64,000 nucleotides of DNA from Pseudomonas sp. MYb185 (GCF_002979975.1 NZ_PCQD01000004.1:192486-256485); one strand, 5' to 3'; shown: positions 17,579 to 27,423, counted from the first letter of the stretch. Notes: generated by a model not told the origin, from the letters alone. Numbers and translations are program-made.

Positions 17579-20167
17579 TCAGCGGGAGGTCAATGGCGCT
17601 ACCTGCCGGCGGCGCCACTGCAGGCCGGCCACCAGCGCGAATACCATCAGCGCGGGTATCCACATCCATTCCTTGCGGCGGCGGTCGACCGGGGCCAGCA
17701 CTTCGATGATCTCCTGGTCGAAATCGAACCCCAACTCCGATGCCAGGCTGCCGTAGGTCACCATATCGACCAGGGTTCGCTCATCTTCCTGCATCAGCGT
17801 CAGGCCGAGCCTGTCCAGTTTCTGTTCGCCAGTCGCTCCGTCGGGTACTGGCACCAGCAGATGAAAGGTTCTGGGGCTGCCAAGGTCATCCAGACCGCTT
17901 ATCTGCATGCGCAGGTGGCTGTCGGGCTCCGTCCGGTCGAGTGCCTGGGCGATCTGTGCCGGCGGGATAGGCTGATAGGGGTCATGCAGCAGGTCCATCC
18001 AGAAGCCGGGGCGGAATAGGGTGAAGGCCACCAGCAGCAGGAGCAGGCTCTCGTACCAGCGGCTGCGAGTGAGCATCCAGCCCTGGGTGGCGGCAGCGAA
18101 GATCAGCATGGCGATTGTTGCGATGATGAAGATCACCACCCCGTACACGAAGCTCACATTGATCAGCAACAGGTCGGTATTGAAAATGAACAGAAACGGC
18201 AGCGCTGCGGTGCGTAGGCTGTAATAGAACGCCTGGAATCCGGTACGGATCGGGTCGCCACCAGAGATTGCTGCGGCGGCAAAGGATGCGAGCCCCACCG
18301 GTGGCGTGACGTCGGCCATGATGCCGAAATAGAAGACGAACATGTGTACGGCGATCAAGGGTACGATCAGGCCGTTCTGCTGACCCAGGGTGACGATAAC
18401 CGGGGCGAGCAATGCCGATACCACGATATAGTTTGCCGTCGTCGGCAAGCCCATGCCGAGGATCAGGCTGAGCACTGCCGTGAGTGCCAGCATCAACAGC
18501 AGGTTGCCCATCGAGAGTGCTTCTACCAGGTCGGCCAGTACCAGTCCCACGCCGGTTTGCGAGACGGCGCCCACAATAATGCCGGCGGTCGCCGTGGCGA
18601 TACCTATACCGATCATATTGCGTGCCCCAGCGACCAGCCCCTGCCATAGATCATCCACACCACGCCGGATCGTGCCGGTGATATTCCGTTCCTTGCGAAA
18701 CAGCGCCGTCAGCGGATGCTGGGTCAGCATGATAACGATCATGAATACTGTGGCCCAGAAGGCGGACAGACCGGGGGACAGCCGCTCGACCATCAGACAC
18801 CAGACCAGCACGACCACCGGCAGGATGTAATGCAAGCCGGTCATGAGGGTGGGCCTGGTTTGAGGCAGAATCACTACTGGCGAATCAGGGTCGTCAAGCT
18901 CGAGGTCAGGATAGTGGGCGCCGACGCGCAGTAAGGCGATGTAGCTGATGCCAAGGCCAAGGGCAATGACCCAGCCGGCATGCTCGCCGAGCAGGGGTTT
19001 GAGCCAGCCTAATCCGTAATACACAGCAACGGACAGCCCCATGATCAGTATCAGACCCGTCAGGAAGCCAAACAGTTTGCGCAGCAGCGGGCGGTCGGGG
19101 TTGCTGCTCTGCAGTCCCTGCATGCCGGCCTTCAGCGCTGCCAGGTGGACGATATAGAACAATGCGATATAGGAAATGACCGCCGGCAGAAAGGCATGCT
19201 TGATGATCTCGGTATAGGGAATACCTACATACTCGACCATCAGGAAGGCAGCAGCCCCCATGACCGGGGGCATGATCTGTCCATTGACCGATGCCGATAC
19301 TTCGACTGCGCCAGCCTGCTCAGCAGTATATCCAACACGCTTCATCATCGGGATGGTGAAAGTACCGGTGGTGACGGTATTGGCGATAGAGGAGCCTGAG
19401 ATCAGTCCGGTCATGCCAGAGGCGGCTACAGCGGCCTTGGCCGGCCCGCCACGGTAGTGGCCTAGCAGGGAAAAGGCCAGCTTGATGAAATAGTTACCGG
19501 CCCCTGCCTTGTCCAGCAAGGAGCCAAAGAGCACAAACAGGAACACGAAGCTGGTCGATACACCCACTGCTATGCCGAACACCCCCTGGGTGGTCAGCCA
19601 CTGATGGTTGGCCAGTGACACGAAGCTGACACCACGGTGGGAAAGCATATCCGGCATGTAGGGGCCGGCCAGGGAGTAAACGATGAAGACCAGCGCGACT
19701 ATCATCAGCGGCGGGCCGAGCGCGCGGCGGGTCGCTTCGAGCAGCAATGCAAGGCCCACCAGGGCGACAGCGACATCCATGCTGGTGGGGTTACCCGGGC
19801 GTGCCGCCAGGGCAGCGTAGAAAATATAGATATAGGCGGCGCAGAAGGCGGCCACCAGGGCCATCAACCAATCCATCAATGGTACGTATTCGCGGGGCGA
19901 GCGGCGAAATGCGGGGAAAGCCATGAAGCCAAGAAATACTGCCAGCGCCAAGTGAATGGAGCGTGCTTCGGTACTGTTGAAAACGCCGAAGCCGAGCATA
20001 TAGGGCAACGGTGAGGCGATCCAGAGCTGGAATAGTGACCACAAGGCGGCCACGCTCAGTAGCAGCTTTCCGGTCAGTCCATGGGGTTTACGCGCGCCAG
20101 TGTCGCTGGTGGCGACAAGGTCCTCGAGTTCGGTCACCAGGTCGTCATGTTTGGCAGGTTCGCTCAT
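17579..20167 (-). CDS. TRAP transporter permease, fused 4TM/12TM (DctQM-type)
   Basis: The 862-residue inner-membrane protein fuses the small and large TRAP permease subunits, the form that pairs with TAXI binding proteins. Family motifs include GSSIANTVTTGTFTIPMMKR and ILGMGLPTTANYIVVSALL, and PVMGAAAFLMVEY. The C-terminal 150 residues hold two last membrane segments around a periplasmic-type loop. Transport would be driven by an ion gradient. It follows the binding protein after a GC-rich hairpin and precedes the stress protein. Substrate unknown; many TAXI systems move dicarboxylates or glutamate. Confidence 0.93.
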   Translation of the reverse strand: MSEPAKHDDLVTELEDLVATSDTGARKPHGLTGKLLLSVAALWSLFQLWIASPLPYMLGFGVFNSTEARSIHLALAVFLGFMAFPAFRRSPREYVPLMDWLMALVAAFCAAYIYIFYAALAARPGNPTSMDVAVALVGLALLLEATRRALGPPLMIVALVFIVYSLAGPYMPDMLSHRGVSFVSLANHQWLTTQGVFGIAVGVSTSFVFLFVLFGSLLDKAGAGNYFIKLAFSLLGHYRGGPAKAAVAASGMTGLISGSSIANTVTTGTFTIPMMKRVGYTAEQAGAVEVSASVNGQIMPPVMGAAAFLMVEYVGIPYTEIIKHAFLPAVISYIALFYIVHLAALKAGMQGLQSSNPDRPLLRKLFGFLTGLILIMGLSVAVYYGLGWLKPLLGEHAGWVIALGLGISYIALLRVGAHYPDLELDDPDSPVVILPQTRPTLMTGLHYILPVVVLVWCLMVERLSPGLSAFWATVFMIVIMLTQHPLTALFRKERNITGTIRRGVDDLWQGLVAGARNMIGIGIATATAGIIVGAVSQTGVGLVLADLVEALSMGNLLLMLALTAVLSLILGMGLPTTANYIVVSALLAPVIVTLGQQNGLIVPLIAVHMFVFYFGIMADVTPPVGLASFAAAAISGGDPIRTGFQAFYYSLRTAALPFLFIFNTDLLLINVSFVYGVVIFIIATIAMLIFAAATQGWMLTRSRWYESLLLLLVAFTLFRPGFWMDLLHDPYQPIPPAQIAQALDRTEPDSHLRMQISGLDDLGSPRTFHLLVPVPDGATGEQKLDRLGLTLMQEDERTLVDMVTYGSLASELGFDFDQEIIEVLAPVDRRRKEWMWIPALMVFALVAGLQWRRRQVAPLTSR

Positions 20168-20198
20168 GGACAGGTCCTTATGCGGTGCGAATGAAGCA

Positions 20199-20223
20199 CC
20201 GGGCGGCTAGAACGGCCGCCCGG
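20199..20223 (-). terminator. Intra-operon hairpin between TAXI binding protein and permease
   Basis: CCGGGCGGC, a 7-base loop and GCCGCCCGG form a perfect 9-bp stem in the 68-base gap. Such hairpins often stabilise the upstream binding-protein message or attenuate the permease, giving excess binding protein. Confidence 0.6.
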
Positions 20224-20235
20224 GATGGAGGCTCG

Positions 20236-21210
20236 TTACATCCAGCCGCGCTCCTGGTAATAGCGTACAGCACCATCATGCAGTGGGATCGACAACCCCT
20301 CCTTGATCATCTCCTGCTCATCCAGGTTGGCGAAGGCGGGGTGCAATCGCTTGAAGCGGTCGAAGTTGTCAAACACCGCCTTGACCGTCTGGTATACGGT
20401 CTCTTCCGGCACGTTGACGGAGGTCACCATGGTCGCGCGCACGCCAAAGGTTTCGATGTCCTGATCATTGCCGCGGTACATGCCGCCGGGGATGATGGCC
20501 TTGGCGTAGTAGGGTTGCTCGGCGATGATGCCATCGATCTCCTGACCATTGACCGCCACGATGACCGAATCTACCGTCGTTGTGGCTTCCTGGATCGAGC
20601 CGTTCGGATGGCCGGCTACGTAGACCATGGCATCGATATTGTTATCCCCGAGCGCGGCGGCCTGTTCCGCTGCGGACAGTTGGGAGGCCAGGGCAAAGTC
20701 CTTGATGGTCCAGCCCAGCGCATCCATGACTACATCCATGGTGTCGCGTTGACCGGAGCCGGGGTTGCCGATGTTGAAGCGCTTACCCTTGAGATCCTTG
20801 ACATGTTGGATTTTCGCATCGCGCCGGGCAACGATGGTCAGCGGCTCGCCGTGCAGTGCGAACATGGCACGCATCTCCTTGAACTCGCCGGCATTGGCAA
20901 AATTCTCGGTACCCTCATAGGCTTTGTACTGGATGTCGGACTGCACCACTCCCATGTCCATCTCACCACTGCGGATGGCATTGACGTTGGCCACCGAACC
21001 ACCGCTGGAAGGCGCATTGCAGCGAATGCCATGATCATTGGTGTTGCGATTGACCAGGCGGCACATGGACTGGCCGACGACATAGTAGACCCCGGTCTGT
21101 CCTCCGGTGCCGATGGTGATGAAGTTCTGCTGGGCAAGCGCCGGCGTGGCGGTGAGGCAAGCGTAACCCAGTGCTGCAGAGAAAATGTACGAGAGTGCTT
21201 TGACGCGCAT
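20236..21210 (-). CDS. TAXI family TRAP transporter solute-binding protein
   Basis: A 324-residue periplasmic binding protein with signal peptide cleaved near TPALAQQ. The TAXI hallmark FITIGTGGQTGVYYVVG opens the mature part, and GQRDTMDVVMDALGW and FALHGEPLTIVAR are further family segments. AAGGAG precedes the ATG at 21210. It delivers its ligand to the fused permease encoded next. The ligand cannot be told from sequence. Confidence 0.93.
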   Translation of the reverse strand: MRVKALSYIFSAALGYACLTATPALAQQNFITIGTGGQTGVYYVVGQSMCRLVNRNTNDHGIRCNAPSSGGSVANVNAIRSGEMDMGVVQSDIQYKAYEGTENFANAGEFKEMRAMFALHGEPLTIVARRDAKIQHVKDLKGKRFNIGNPGSGQRDTMDVVMDALGWTIKDFALASQLSAAEQAAALGDNNIDAMVYVAGHPNGSIQEATTTVDSVIVAVNGQEIDGIIAEQPYYAKAIIPGGMYRGNDQDIETFGVRATMVTSVNVPEETVYQTVKAVFDNFDRFKRLHPAFANLDEQEMIKEGLSIPLHDGAVRYYQERGWM

Positions 21211-21253
21211 GCAGGTACTCCTTGTTCTTGTTTGCACCGGCACGCCGCAGGGC

Positions 21254-21297
21254 CTCCGGTTGTTGCATCGGCCTGCTTCACCGCAGGCCTACCGGAG
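21254..21297 (-). terminator. Nested hairpin downstream of rnt
   Basis: CTCCGGT (21254-21260) pairs with ACCGGAG (21291-21297), enclosing a second stem, GGCCTGC with GCAGGCC. It follows rnt by about 50 bases and precedes the TAXI gene. Confidence 0.5.
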
Positions 21298-21347
21298 TAA
21301 GTGTAGCCGAGCGTGACAAAAGTTTCTGCCCGGCTCTGCGCAGAGGG

Positions 21348-22022
21348 TCAGACGGGGGGCCAGCCACCCATGTCACGCCAACGGTTGACGATGCTGCAGA
21401 ACAGCTCCGCGGTCTTCTCCGTGTCATAGCGCGCGGAGTGGGCTTCACGTCCATCGAACTCGATATCGGCGGCGGCACAGGCCTTGGCCAGCACCGTCTG
21501 CCCATAGGCTAGACCGCCCAGGGTAGCGGTATCGAAGCAGGAGAAGGGATGGAAGGGGTTGCGCTTGATCTCGCTGCGTTCGACCGCTGCATTGAGAAAA
21601 CCGAGGTCGAAGAAGGCATTGTGCCCGACCAGCACGGCGCGCTTGCAGCCGGCAGACTTCACCGCCTTGCGTACGTGCTTGAAGATCTCGGTCAGTGCAT
21701 GGCTCTCGCTGACGGCCATGCGCAGCGGATGATCCAGTTTGATACCGGTGAACTCCAGCGCCGCCGGCTCGATGTTCGCGCCTTCGAAGGGCTCGACTCG
21801 GAAGAAATGCGTCTGGTCGGGATACACCTGCCCATCGTCGTCCATCAGGATCGGCGTGGCGGCAATCTCCAGCAGGGCATCGGTCGCCGAGTTGAAACCA
21901 CCGGTCTCCACATCCACCACCACCGGCAGGAAGCCACGGAACCGATAGGCCATCGGCGGCTTGGGGCCGCCTGACTGGGGCGCTTCATCCATCGCGTCGT
22001 TATCGTAGTCAAACTCGCTCAC
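21348..22022 (-). CDS. rnt: Ribonuclease T
   Basis: RNase T is a DEDD-family 3'-5' exonuclease that trims tRNA and other stable RNA ends. The 224-residue protein shows the Exo I site [10 protein letters not shown], Exo [12 protein letters not shown] and Exo [17 protein letters not shown]. It starts at a GTG at 22022 with AAGGA upstream. It lies 24 bases after pyrC on the same strand, an arrangement conserved in Pseudomonas. Confidence 0.95.
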   Translation of the reverse strand: MSEFDYDNDAMDEAPQSGGPKPPMAYRFRGFLPVVVDVETGGFNSATDALLEIAATPILMDDDGQVYPDQTHFFRVEPFEGANIEPAALEFTGIKLDHPLRMAVSESHALTEIFKHVRKAVKSAGCKRAVLVGHNAFFDLGFLNAAVERSEIKRNPFHPFSCFDTATLGGLAYGQTVLAKACAAADIEFDGREAHSARYDTEKTAELFCSIVNRWRDMGGWPPV

Positions 22023-22046
22023 ACAGCGTCCTTATTCGAGAGGGGA

Positions 22047-23081
22047 TCAGACGACCCGCCATTGGATGGTTTCGCCCGCACGCAGCGGTACCAACTGCTG
22101 CTCGCCGAACTGAAAGGTGTCGGGCACGGCCCATGGTTCGCGCACCAGGGTGATGGTATCGGTATTGCGCGGCAGACCATAGAAGTCCGGCCCGTGCAGG
22201 CTGGCGAAGCCTTCCAGCTTGTCCAGAACGCCAAGCTCCTCGAAGGCTTCGGCATACAGCTCGATGGCCGCATGGGCAGTGTAGCAACCGGCGCAGCCGC
22301 AAGCGGCTTCCTTGGCGTGACGTGCATGCGGCGCCGAATCGGTACCCAGGAAGAACTTGCTGGAGCCGGACACCACGGCATCGCCCAGCGCCTGCTGGTG
22401 ACGCTGGCGCTTGAGGATCGGCAGGCAGTAGAAGTGCGGGCGGATACCGCCCACCAGCATGTGGTTGCGGTTGTACAGCAGGTGATGGGCAGTGATGGTC
22501 GCACCGATGCGATCCGAGGCGCTGCGCACGAAATCCACCGCATCGGCGGTAGTAATGTGCTCGAACACCACCTTCAAGGTGGTGAAACGCTCGGTCAAGG
22601 CCACCAACTGCTGATCGATAAAAGCCTTTTCCCGGTCGAAGATGTCCACCTCGGCATGGGTTACCTCACCATGCACCAGCAGTGGCATTCCCACCTCGGC
22701 CATCGTCTCCAGCGCCGGATAGATTTTTTCCAGCGCAGTAACACCCGAGTCGGAGTTGGTTGTGGCACCGGCCGGATACAGCTTGGCGGCAATCGCCTGA
22801 CCCTGGGTCCAGGCCTGACGGATCACCTCAGGCGAGGTCTGATCGGTCAGATACAGCACCATCAACGGCTCGAACACGCTACCCTGCGGCCGTGCAGCGA
22901 GAATCCGCGACTTGTAACCCTCTGCCTGCTGCCCATCACGCACCGGTGGCACCAGATTCGGCATGATGATGGCGCGGGAGAAGTTGCGAGCGGCATCCGG
23001 CACGGTATGTTGCAACGCTTCACCGTCGCGCAGGTGGATATGCCAGTCGTCAGGCCGGATCAGGGTAATGCGATCGGTCAT
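22047..23081 (-). CDS. pyrC: Dihydroorotase
   Basis: PyrC closes carbamoyl-aspartate to dihydroorotate in pyrimidine synthesis. The 344 residues match class II dihydroorotase. Metal-binding H14 and H16 lie in [10 protein letters not shown], the carboxylated lysine is in [16 protein letters not shown], and further ligands appear in LLVHGEV and [20 protein letters not shown] marks the substrate-side loop. It is cotranscribed with rnt downstream. Confidence 0.96.
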   Translation of the reverse strand: MTDRITLIRPDDWHIHLRDGEALQHTVPDAARNFSRAIIMPNLVPPVRDGQQAEGYKSRILAARPQGSVFEPLMVLYLTDQTSPEVIRQAWTQGQAIAAKLYPAGATTNSDSGVTALEKIYPALETMAEVGMPLLVHGEVTHAEVDIFDREKAFIDQQLVALTERFTTLKVVFEHITTADAVDFVRSASDRIGATITAHHLLYNRNHMLVGGIRPHFYCLPILKRQRHQQALGDAVVSGSSKFFLGTDSAPHARHAKEAACGCAGCYTAHAAIELYAEAFEELGVLDKLEGFASLHGPDFYGLPRNTDTITLVREPWAVPDTFQFGEQQLVPLRAGETIQWRVV

Positions 23082-23262
23082 GGGATGAATTCCAGGCTAT
23101 TGCTAATGTCGCAATGCTACCGGAAAAGGCGGGGGTTTACACGCTGGATGCGCTGGCCAACGGCAAGAGAACAGCAAAAGCGCCGCCTGTTTGGTAGAGT
23201 TTGACGCCAGACCAGAGCGACAATAAGTGAAACACCATGAGGGCCTTGCCGGGAGTATTTTC

Positions 23263-24135
23263 ATGACAGCCGTTTTCCAGATGGTCGATGTGTTCGGCGA
23301 TGGCCCGGTGTCGGGCAACCCGGTTGCGGTGATCGCGCAGGCGAATGATCTCGAGCCGGAACAGATGATGCGCATAACGCATTGGTTCAATCTCTCGGAA
23401 ACCACTTTCCTGTTGCCGCCAACCAGGCCGGAGGCGGATTACCGGGTGAGGATTTTCACTCTAAGCGGCGAGATTCCCTTTGCCGGGCACCCTACCTTGG
23501 GGACATGTCACGCCTGGCTCGCTGCCGGTGGAAAGCCGAAGGATGGGAGTGAAATCATCCAGGAGTGTGCGGCCGGGCTGATCGCCATTCGGCGCGAGCA
23601 GGGACGATTGGCCTTTGCTGCTCCGCCTTTGCTCCGTTCGGGCGCGCCATCTGCACAGGAGCTGGCCGAGGCGCGAGAGGTGCTCGGCATCGAGGCGCAC
23701 GATGTGATCGATGCTGCCTGGCTGGATAACGGTCCCGGCTGGCTGGGGATCAAGTTCGCCTCCGCTGACAAGGTGCTGTCCCTCAACCCGTTGCGTAGTT
23801 GGCCCAGGCAGGTCGATATTGGCGTTGTCGGTCCGCATCCCGCAGGCAGCGATGTTGCATTCGAGCTGCGGGCATTCTTTTCCGATAGCCTGGGGACGAT
23901 TATCGAGGATCCGGTCACCGGCAGCTTGAATGCTGCCGTCGGCGATTGGCTGTTCAACACGGGTGACGCCAGGAACGCCTATATTGCCGCTCAAGGAGGC
24001 CGCCTCGGACGTAGCGGGCGTATCTATGTGCGTCGGGATGCGCAAGGGCAGACGTGGGTCGCCGGGCAGACGCGGACTCATGTGCAAGGTCAGTTCCTGG
24101 GAGTAGAAGCCTGGAGCCAGGTATCCAGCCCATGA
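23263..24135 (+). CDS. PhzF family isomerase-like protein
   Basis: PhzF-fold proteins isomerise small metabolites; true PhzF acts in phenazine synthesis, but most members have unknown substrates. The 290-residue protein begins FQMVDVFGDGPVSGNPVAV, carries the catalytic glutamate E46 in NLSETTFLL, and has the later EDPVTGSLNAAVG and GRSGRIYVR motifs. The ATG at 23263 has GGGAG upstream; a GTG at 23227 is less likely. No phenazine genes are present. Its stop overlaps the next ATG (ATGA), so it is coupled with the aadA-like gene. Confidence 0.9.
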   Translation: MTAVFQMVDVFGDGPVSGNPVAVIAQANDLEPEQMMRITHWFNLSETTFLLPPTRPEADYRVRIFTLSGEIPFAGHPTLGTCHAWLAAGGKPKDGSEIIQECAAGLIAIRREQGRLAFAAPPLLRSGAPSAQELAEAREVLGIEAHDVIDAAWLDNGPGWLGIKFASADKVLSLNPLRSWPRQVDIGVVGPHPAGSDVAFELRAFFSDSLGTIIEDPVTGSLNAAVGDWLFNTGDARNAYIAAQGGRLGRSGRIYVRRDAQGQTWVAGQTRTHVQGQFLGVEAWSQVSSP

Positions 24136-24938
24136 GTGAGCTGATCCCCGCCGACATCTCGGCGCAAGTGTCGCTGGCGTGCGAGGTCATCAAGCGGCAT
24201 CTGGCACCGACATTGGTGGCGGTGCATCTGTACGGCTCGGTGCTGGATGGCGGGCTGAAGCCATACAGCGATGTGGACCTGCTGGTCACCGTGGCGGCAC
24301 CGCTCGATGACCAAGTGCGGCAAGCCCTGTTACGCGATCTGCTACAGGTGTCAGCACCCCCGGGCCAAAGCGAGGAACTTCGCGCTCTGGAGGTCACGGT
24401 CCTTGTCTCCGATGACATCCTGCCCTGGCGCTATCCGGCCCGGCGGGAATTGCAGTTCGGAGAGTGGCTGCGCAGCGATATCCTGGCGGGTCTCGTCGAG
24501 CCCGCTGTCGTGGATGCCGATCTGGCGATCCTGCTGACGCAAGCCAGACAATGCAGTCTTGCCCTGGCAGGCCCGGCGGCGGAGCAGCTGTTCGATCCGG
24601 TCCCGCCAGGCCACTTCCGTATGGCGCTGGCCGACATTTTGAAACAGTGGAACGCACCGACAGACTGGGCGGGTGATGAACGCAATGTGCTGCTTACCCT
24701 CGCGCGAATCTGGTACAGCGCTGCAACCGCAAGGATAGTGCCGAAGGATGTGGCGGCCACCTGGGCGCTGGCGCGTGTGCCCGGCGAGCTTCAGCCGGTG
24801 TTGCTGGAAGCCCGTCAGGCTTATCTCGGGCTTGGCGGGGATCGCCTGGCCTCGCGCGGGCACCAACTGGATGAACTCATTGGCTTTGCCAAGGGCGAGA
24901 TCATCAAGTTGCTCGACGGCCACACCGGGAGCAGTTGA
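24132..24938 (+). CDS. aadA: AadA-like aminoglycoside 3''(9)-O-nucleotidyltransferase
   Basis: AadA inactivates streptomycin and spectinomycin by transferring AMP. The 268-residue product follows the AadA family along its length: VHLYGSVLDGGLKPYSDVD with metal ligands D47 and D49, catalytic E87 in LRALEVTV, IPWRYP-like LPWRYPARRELQFGEW, and W173/D178 before WAGDERNVLLTL, the pair linked to dual substrate range. It is coupled to a PhzF gene, has ordinary base composition, and no attC site or integrase is visible. This looks like a resident chromosomal homolog rather than a cassette. Confidence 0.9.
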   Translation: MSELIPADISAQVSLACEVIKRHLAPTLVAVHLYGSVLDGGLKPYSDVDLLVTVAAPLDDQVRQALLRDLLQVSAPPGQSEELRALEVTVLVSDDILPWRYPARRELQFGEWLRSDILAGLVEPAVVDADLAILLTQARQCSLALAGPAAEQLFDPVPPGHFRMALADILKQWNAPTDWAGDERNVLLTLARIWYSAATARIVPKDVAATWALARVPGELQPVLLEARQAYLGLGGDRLASRGHQLDELIGFAKGEIIKLLDGHTGSS

Positions 24939-25144
24939 TCGCGGCTGGCTTTTGCCGCGCGGTGCGATGGCTTTACTTCCCCCTGTTTCGCTCCTTCTTT
25001 TCAGTAGAAAATCCCGCTGAATGAGCAAATATGGTGAATCCACCTGAGTGCTGCTGCGCTGCGGATATCTCAGCCAAACCCTTGCTAGACTCTGGGCCAT
25101 GACAGCCCATTTCAGGGCCCCTTGGTCACTGCAGGGAGACATTC

Positions 25145-26392
25145 ATGTCGCGTAGTATCATCGTTCTTGGTGCCGGTATGGTCGGCGTTTCCGTGGCCTG
25201 GCATCTGGCGCGTCGTGGCCATGCCGTGACGCTGGTGGATCGCCGCGAGCCGGGACGCGAGACCTCGTTCGGCAACGCGGGCATCATCCAGCGTGAGGCG
25301 GTGCGCCCCTACGCCTTCCCCCGTGATGTCGGTACCTTGCTGCGCGTGCTGCCCAACCGGGAAGTGGATATCCGCTATCGACCAGCCGGCATGCTGAATG
25401 CGGCCGGCCCATTGCTGCAGTATTGGCTCAATTCCGGCGGGGAGCGTTACCAGCGTATTACCCGGGAGTGGGCGTCGCTGATCGTGCGCTGCCAGGATGC
25501 GCACGGGCCGATGATCGAGGCAGCCGGCGCCCAGGAGCTGATCCGCAAGGGCGGCTGGCTGGAGCTGTACCGGAGGCAGAAAGCCCTTGATGAGCGGCTT
25601 GCGGAAGCGCATGAGGACCGTGGTCGCTTCGGCGTGGAATATGAAGTACTTGACGCCGAAGGGCTCTACGCCACGGAGCCACACCTGGCGCAGGGGCTGG
25701 TGGGTGCCATTCACTGGACCCAGCCGTGGATGGTGACGGATCCGGGTGCTCTGGTGCAGGCCTATGCGCGCAGCTTCGAGCAGCAGGGTGGCCGCCTGGT
25801 ACAGGCCAGCGTCGAGGAGGTTGTCCAGGAGGACCGCGGCTGGCGTGTGGTGACCAGCACCGGGGTGCTTGAGGCGGAGCAGGTGGTGATCGCCATGGGC
25901 CCCTGGTCGAGCGAGATGCTGTCACGTCTCGGTATCAAGGTGCCGCTGTTCGTCAAACGCGGTTATCACATGCACTATTCGGCGGAGCAGGGAGCGACGC
26001 TCAACCACTGGGTGATGGATGCCGAGAAGGGTTTTCTGCTTGAGCCGATGCGTGCGGGGATTCGCTTGACGACTGGCGCTGAGCTGGCCGATCTGAATGC
26101 GCCGCCCCAGTACAAACAACTGGCGGCAGCCGAGCGGGCTGCGCGCAAACTGTTCCCGTTGGGCAAGCGGCGCGAAGCCGAGCCCTGGAAGGGCGCGCGC
26201 CCCTGCATGCCGGACATGAAACCGGTCATTGGTCCGGCGCCGGGCAAGCCGGGGCTGTGGCTGGCCTTTGGGCATGGCCATCAGGGGTTCACCCTGGGGC
26301 CGGCGACCGGCGAGCTGTTGGCACAGATGGTGGATGGCGCGGTGCCGGCAATCGATATGGCGCCCTTTGCAGCGGATCGCTTCCACGGCTAA
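25145..26392 (+). CDS. FAD-dependent amino acid oxidoreductase (DadA-like)
   Basis: A 415-residue flavoprotein of the DAO family. The N-terminal dinucleotide fold is IIVLGAGMVGVSVAWHLA, followed by the FAD loop TSFGNAGIIQREAV; the C-terminal FAD contact is FGHGHQGFTLGPATGEL. Members oxidise D-amino acids or secondary amines and pass electrons to the membrane chain. There is no alr or other catabolic partner nearby, so the substrate is open. GGGAGA precedes the ATG. It is not in an operon with its neighbours. Confidence 0.88.
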   Translation: MSRSIIVLGAGMVGVSVAWHLARRGHAVTLVDRREPGRETSFGNAGIIQREAVRPYAFPRDVGTLLRVLPNREVDIRYRPAGMLNAAGPLLQYWLNSGGERYQRITREWASLIVRCQDAHGPMIEAAGAQELIRKGGWLELYRRQKALDERLAEAHEDRGRFGVEYEVLDAEGLYATEPHLAQGLVGAIHWTQPWMVTDPGALVQAYARSFEQQGGRLVQASVEEVVQEDRGWRVVTSTGVLEAEQVVIAMGPWSSEMLSRLGIKVPLFVKRGYHMHYSAEQGATLNHWVMDAEKGFLLEPMRAGIRLTTGAELADLNAPPQYKQLAAAERAARKLFPLGKRREAEPWKGARPCMPDMKPVIGPAPGKPGLWLAFGHGHQGFTLGPATGELLAQMVDGAVPAIDMAPFAADRFHG

Positions 26393-26452
26393 AGTTTCCC
26401 CTTCAGCCGCCGATGCAATCTCCTGTAATCGTCGATTCGGGAGATCCTCCTT

Positions 26453-27301
26453 TTGCCACGCCTGCCCCTAGCTCTGTTGCTGGGCTTCGCCTTGCCGGCC
26501 CAGGCCCTGACATTCCAGACACGCATGGAGAATGTGCAGTGGACAGTGGCTGGCGATCAGTTCGAGTGTCGCTTGAGCCAGCGGGTCGAGGGTTACGGCG
26601 AGGCGATGTTCGTGCGCCGGGCGGGTGAGCGGCCGGTGTTCGAGCTGTCCGCCTGGAGCAATCTGATGCGGCCGGGGCCGGCGCAGCTGTTCAATGATGC
26701 GCCGCCATGGCGCCCCGGTTCCAGCGCGCAGGTGCTGGGGCAGGGCACCATAGGGGATGGCCCGACAGTGCTCCGGCTACCATACCAGCAGGCGGGGCAG
26801 ATGCTCGCGGGGCTGGCGGCGGGGCTGCATCCGACCATTCAACGCAGCAGTATCAGCGATGCGGGGCAGGTGACCGTGGTGGTGTCCGCGGTGGGCTACC
26901 GGCAGGCCTGGGACGAGTTCCAGGCCTGCGCCAGCGGTTTGTTGCCGATGAATATCGACCAGGTATCCCGCACCGCCATCGGCTTTCCCAATGGCGGCTC
27001 GGAGCTGGATGCCGAGGCGCGGCGGATGCTCGATGTGGCGCTGGCCTATCTCGAAGCTGACCCGGATATCACCCGTATCCAGCTGGACGGGCATTCGGAC
27101 AGTGTTGGCGACCGGCTGAGCAACCGCGAACTGTCCCGCCAGCGGGTGTTGTCGGTGCAGGCCTACCTGAGCGAGCGCGGCGTGGACGAGGCGCTGTTCT
27201 CCACGCGCTTCCATGGTGAGCGCTATCCGGTGGCAGCGAACAACACGGCTGCCGGTCGAGCCAAGAACCGCCGGGTCACCCTTCGTCTGGAAAAAGACTG
27301 A
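26453..27301 (+). CDS. motY: Sodium-type flagellar/OmpA-like protein MotY
   Basis: MotY builds the T-ring of the flagellar basal body and helps seat the stator. The 282-residue protein has a signal peptide (cleavage near PAQALTF), a beta-rich MotY N-domain (about 20-150) and a C-terminal OmpA-like peptidoglycan-binding domain (about 165-280) with LDGHSDSVGD, LSRQRVLSVQ and AKNRRVTL. The start is a TTG at 26453, because no ATG or GTG precedes the signal peptide and GGGAGA lies upstream. Linkage to argG matches Pseudomonas motY. Confidence 0.88.
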   Translation: MPRLPLALLLGFALPAQALTFQTRMENVQWTVAGDQFECRLSQRVEGYGEAMFVRRAGERPVFELSAWSNLMRPGPAQLFNDAPPWRPGSSAQVLGQGTIGDGPTVLRLPYQQAGQMLAGLAAGLHPTIQRSSISDAGQVTVVVSAVGYRQAWDEFQACASGLLPMNIDQVSRTAIGFPNGGSELDAEARRMLDVALAYLEADPDITRIQLDGHSDSVGDRLSNRELSRQRVLSVQAYLSERGVDEALFSTRFHGERYPVAANNTAAGRAKNRRVTLRLEKD

Positions 27302-27303
27302 CA

Positions 27304-27334
27304 GCCGGCAGGACCCCAGAGTTTCTCTGCCGGC
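27304..27334 (+). terminator. Hairpin after motY
   Basis: GCCGGCAG and CTGCCGGC form an 8-bp stem around a 15-base loop, directly after the motY stop and before the argG promoter region. No T-run follows. Confidence 0.4.
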
Positions 27335-27423
27335 CCCTGTAATTACTCGCCCCCGAGCGGTAGAATGGCGCCTTTGGCTGGTGCCTTTCGCTGCGCCGGT
27401 AACATTCATCAAGGGAGCGCGTA

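Noticed and set aside
24939-25144. Integron attC site after the aadA-like gene
   Set aside because: No core-site pair (GTTRRRY / RYYYAAC) with imperfect palindrome was seen, and no integrase is in the window.
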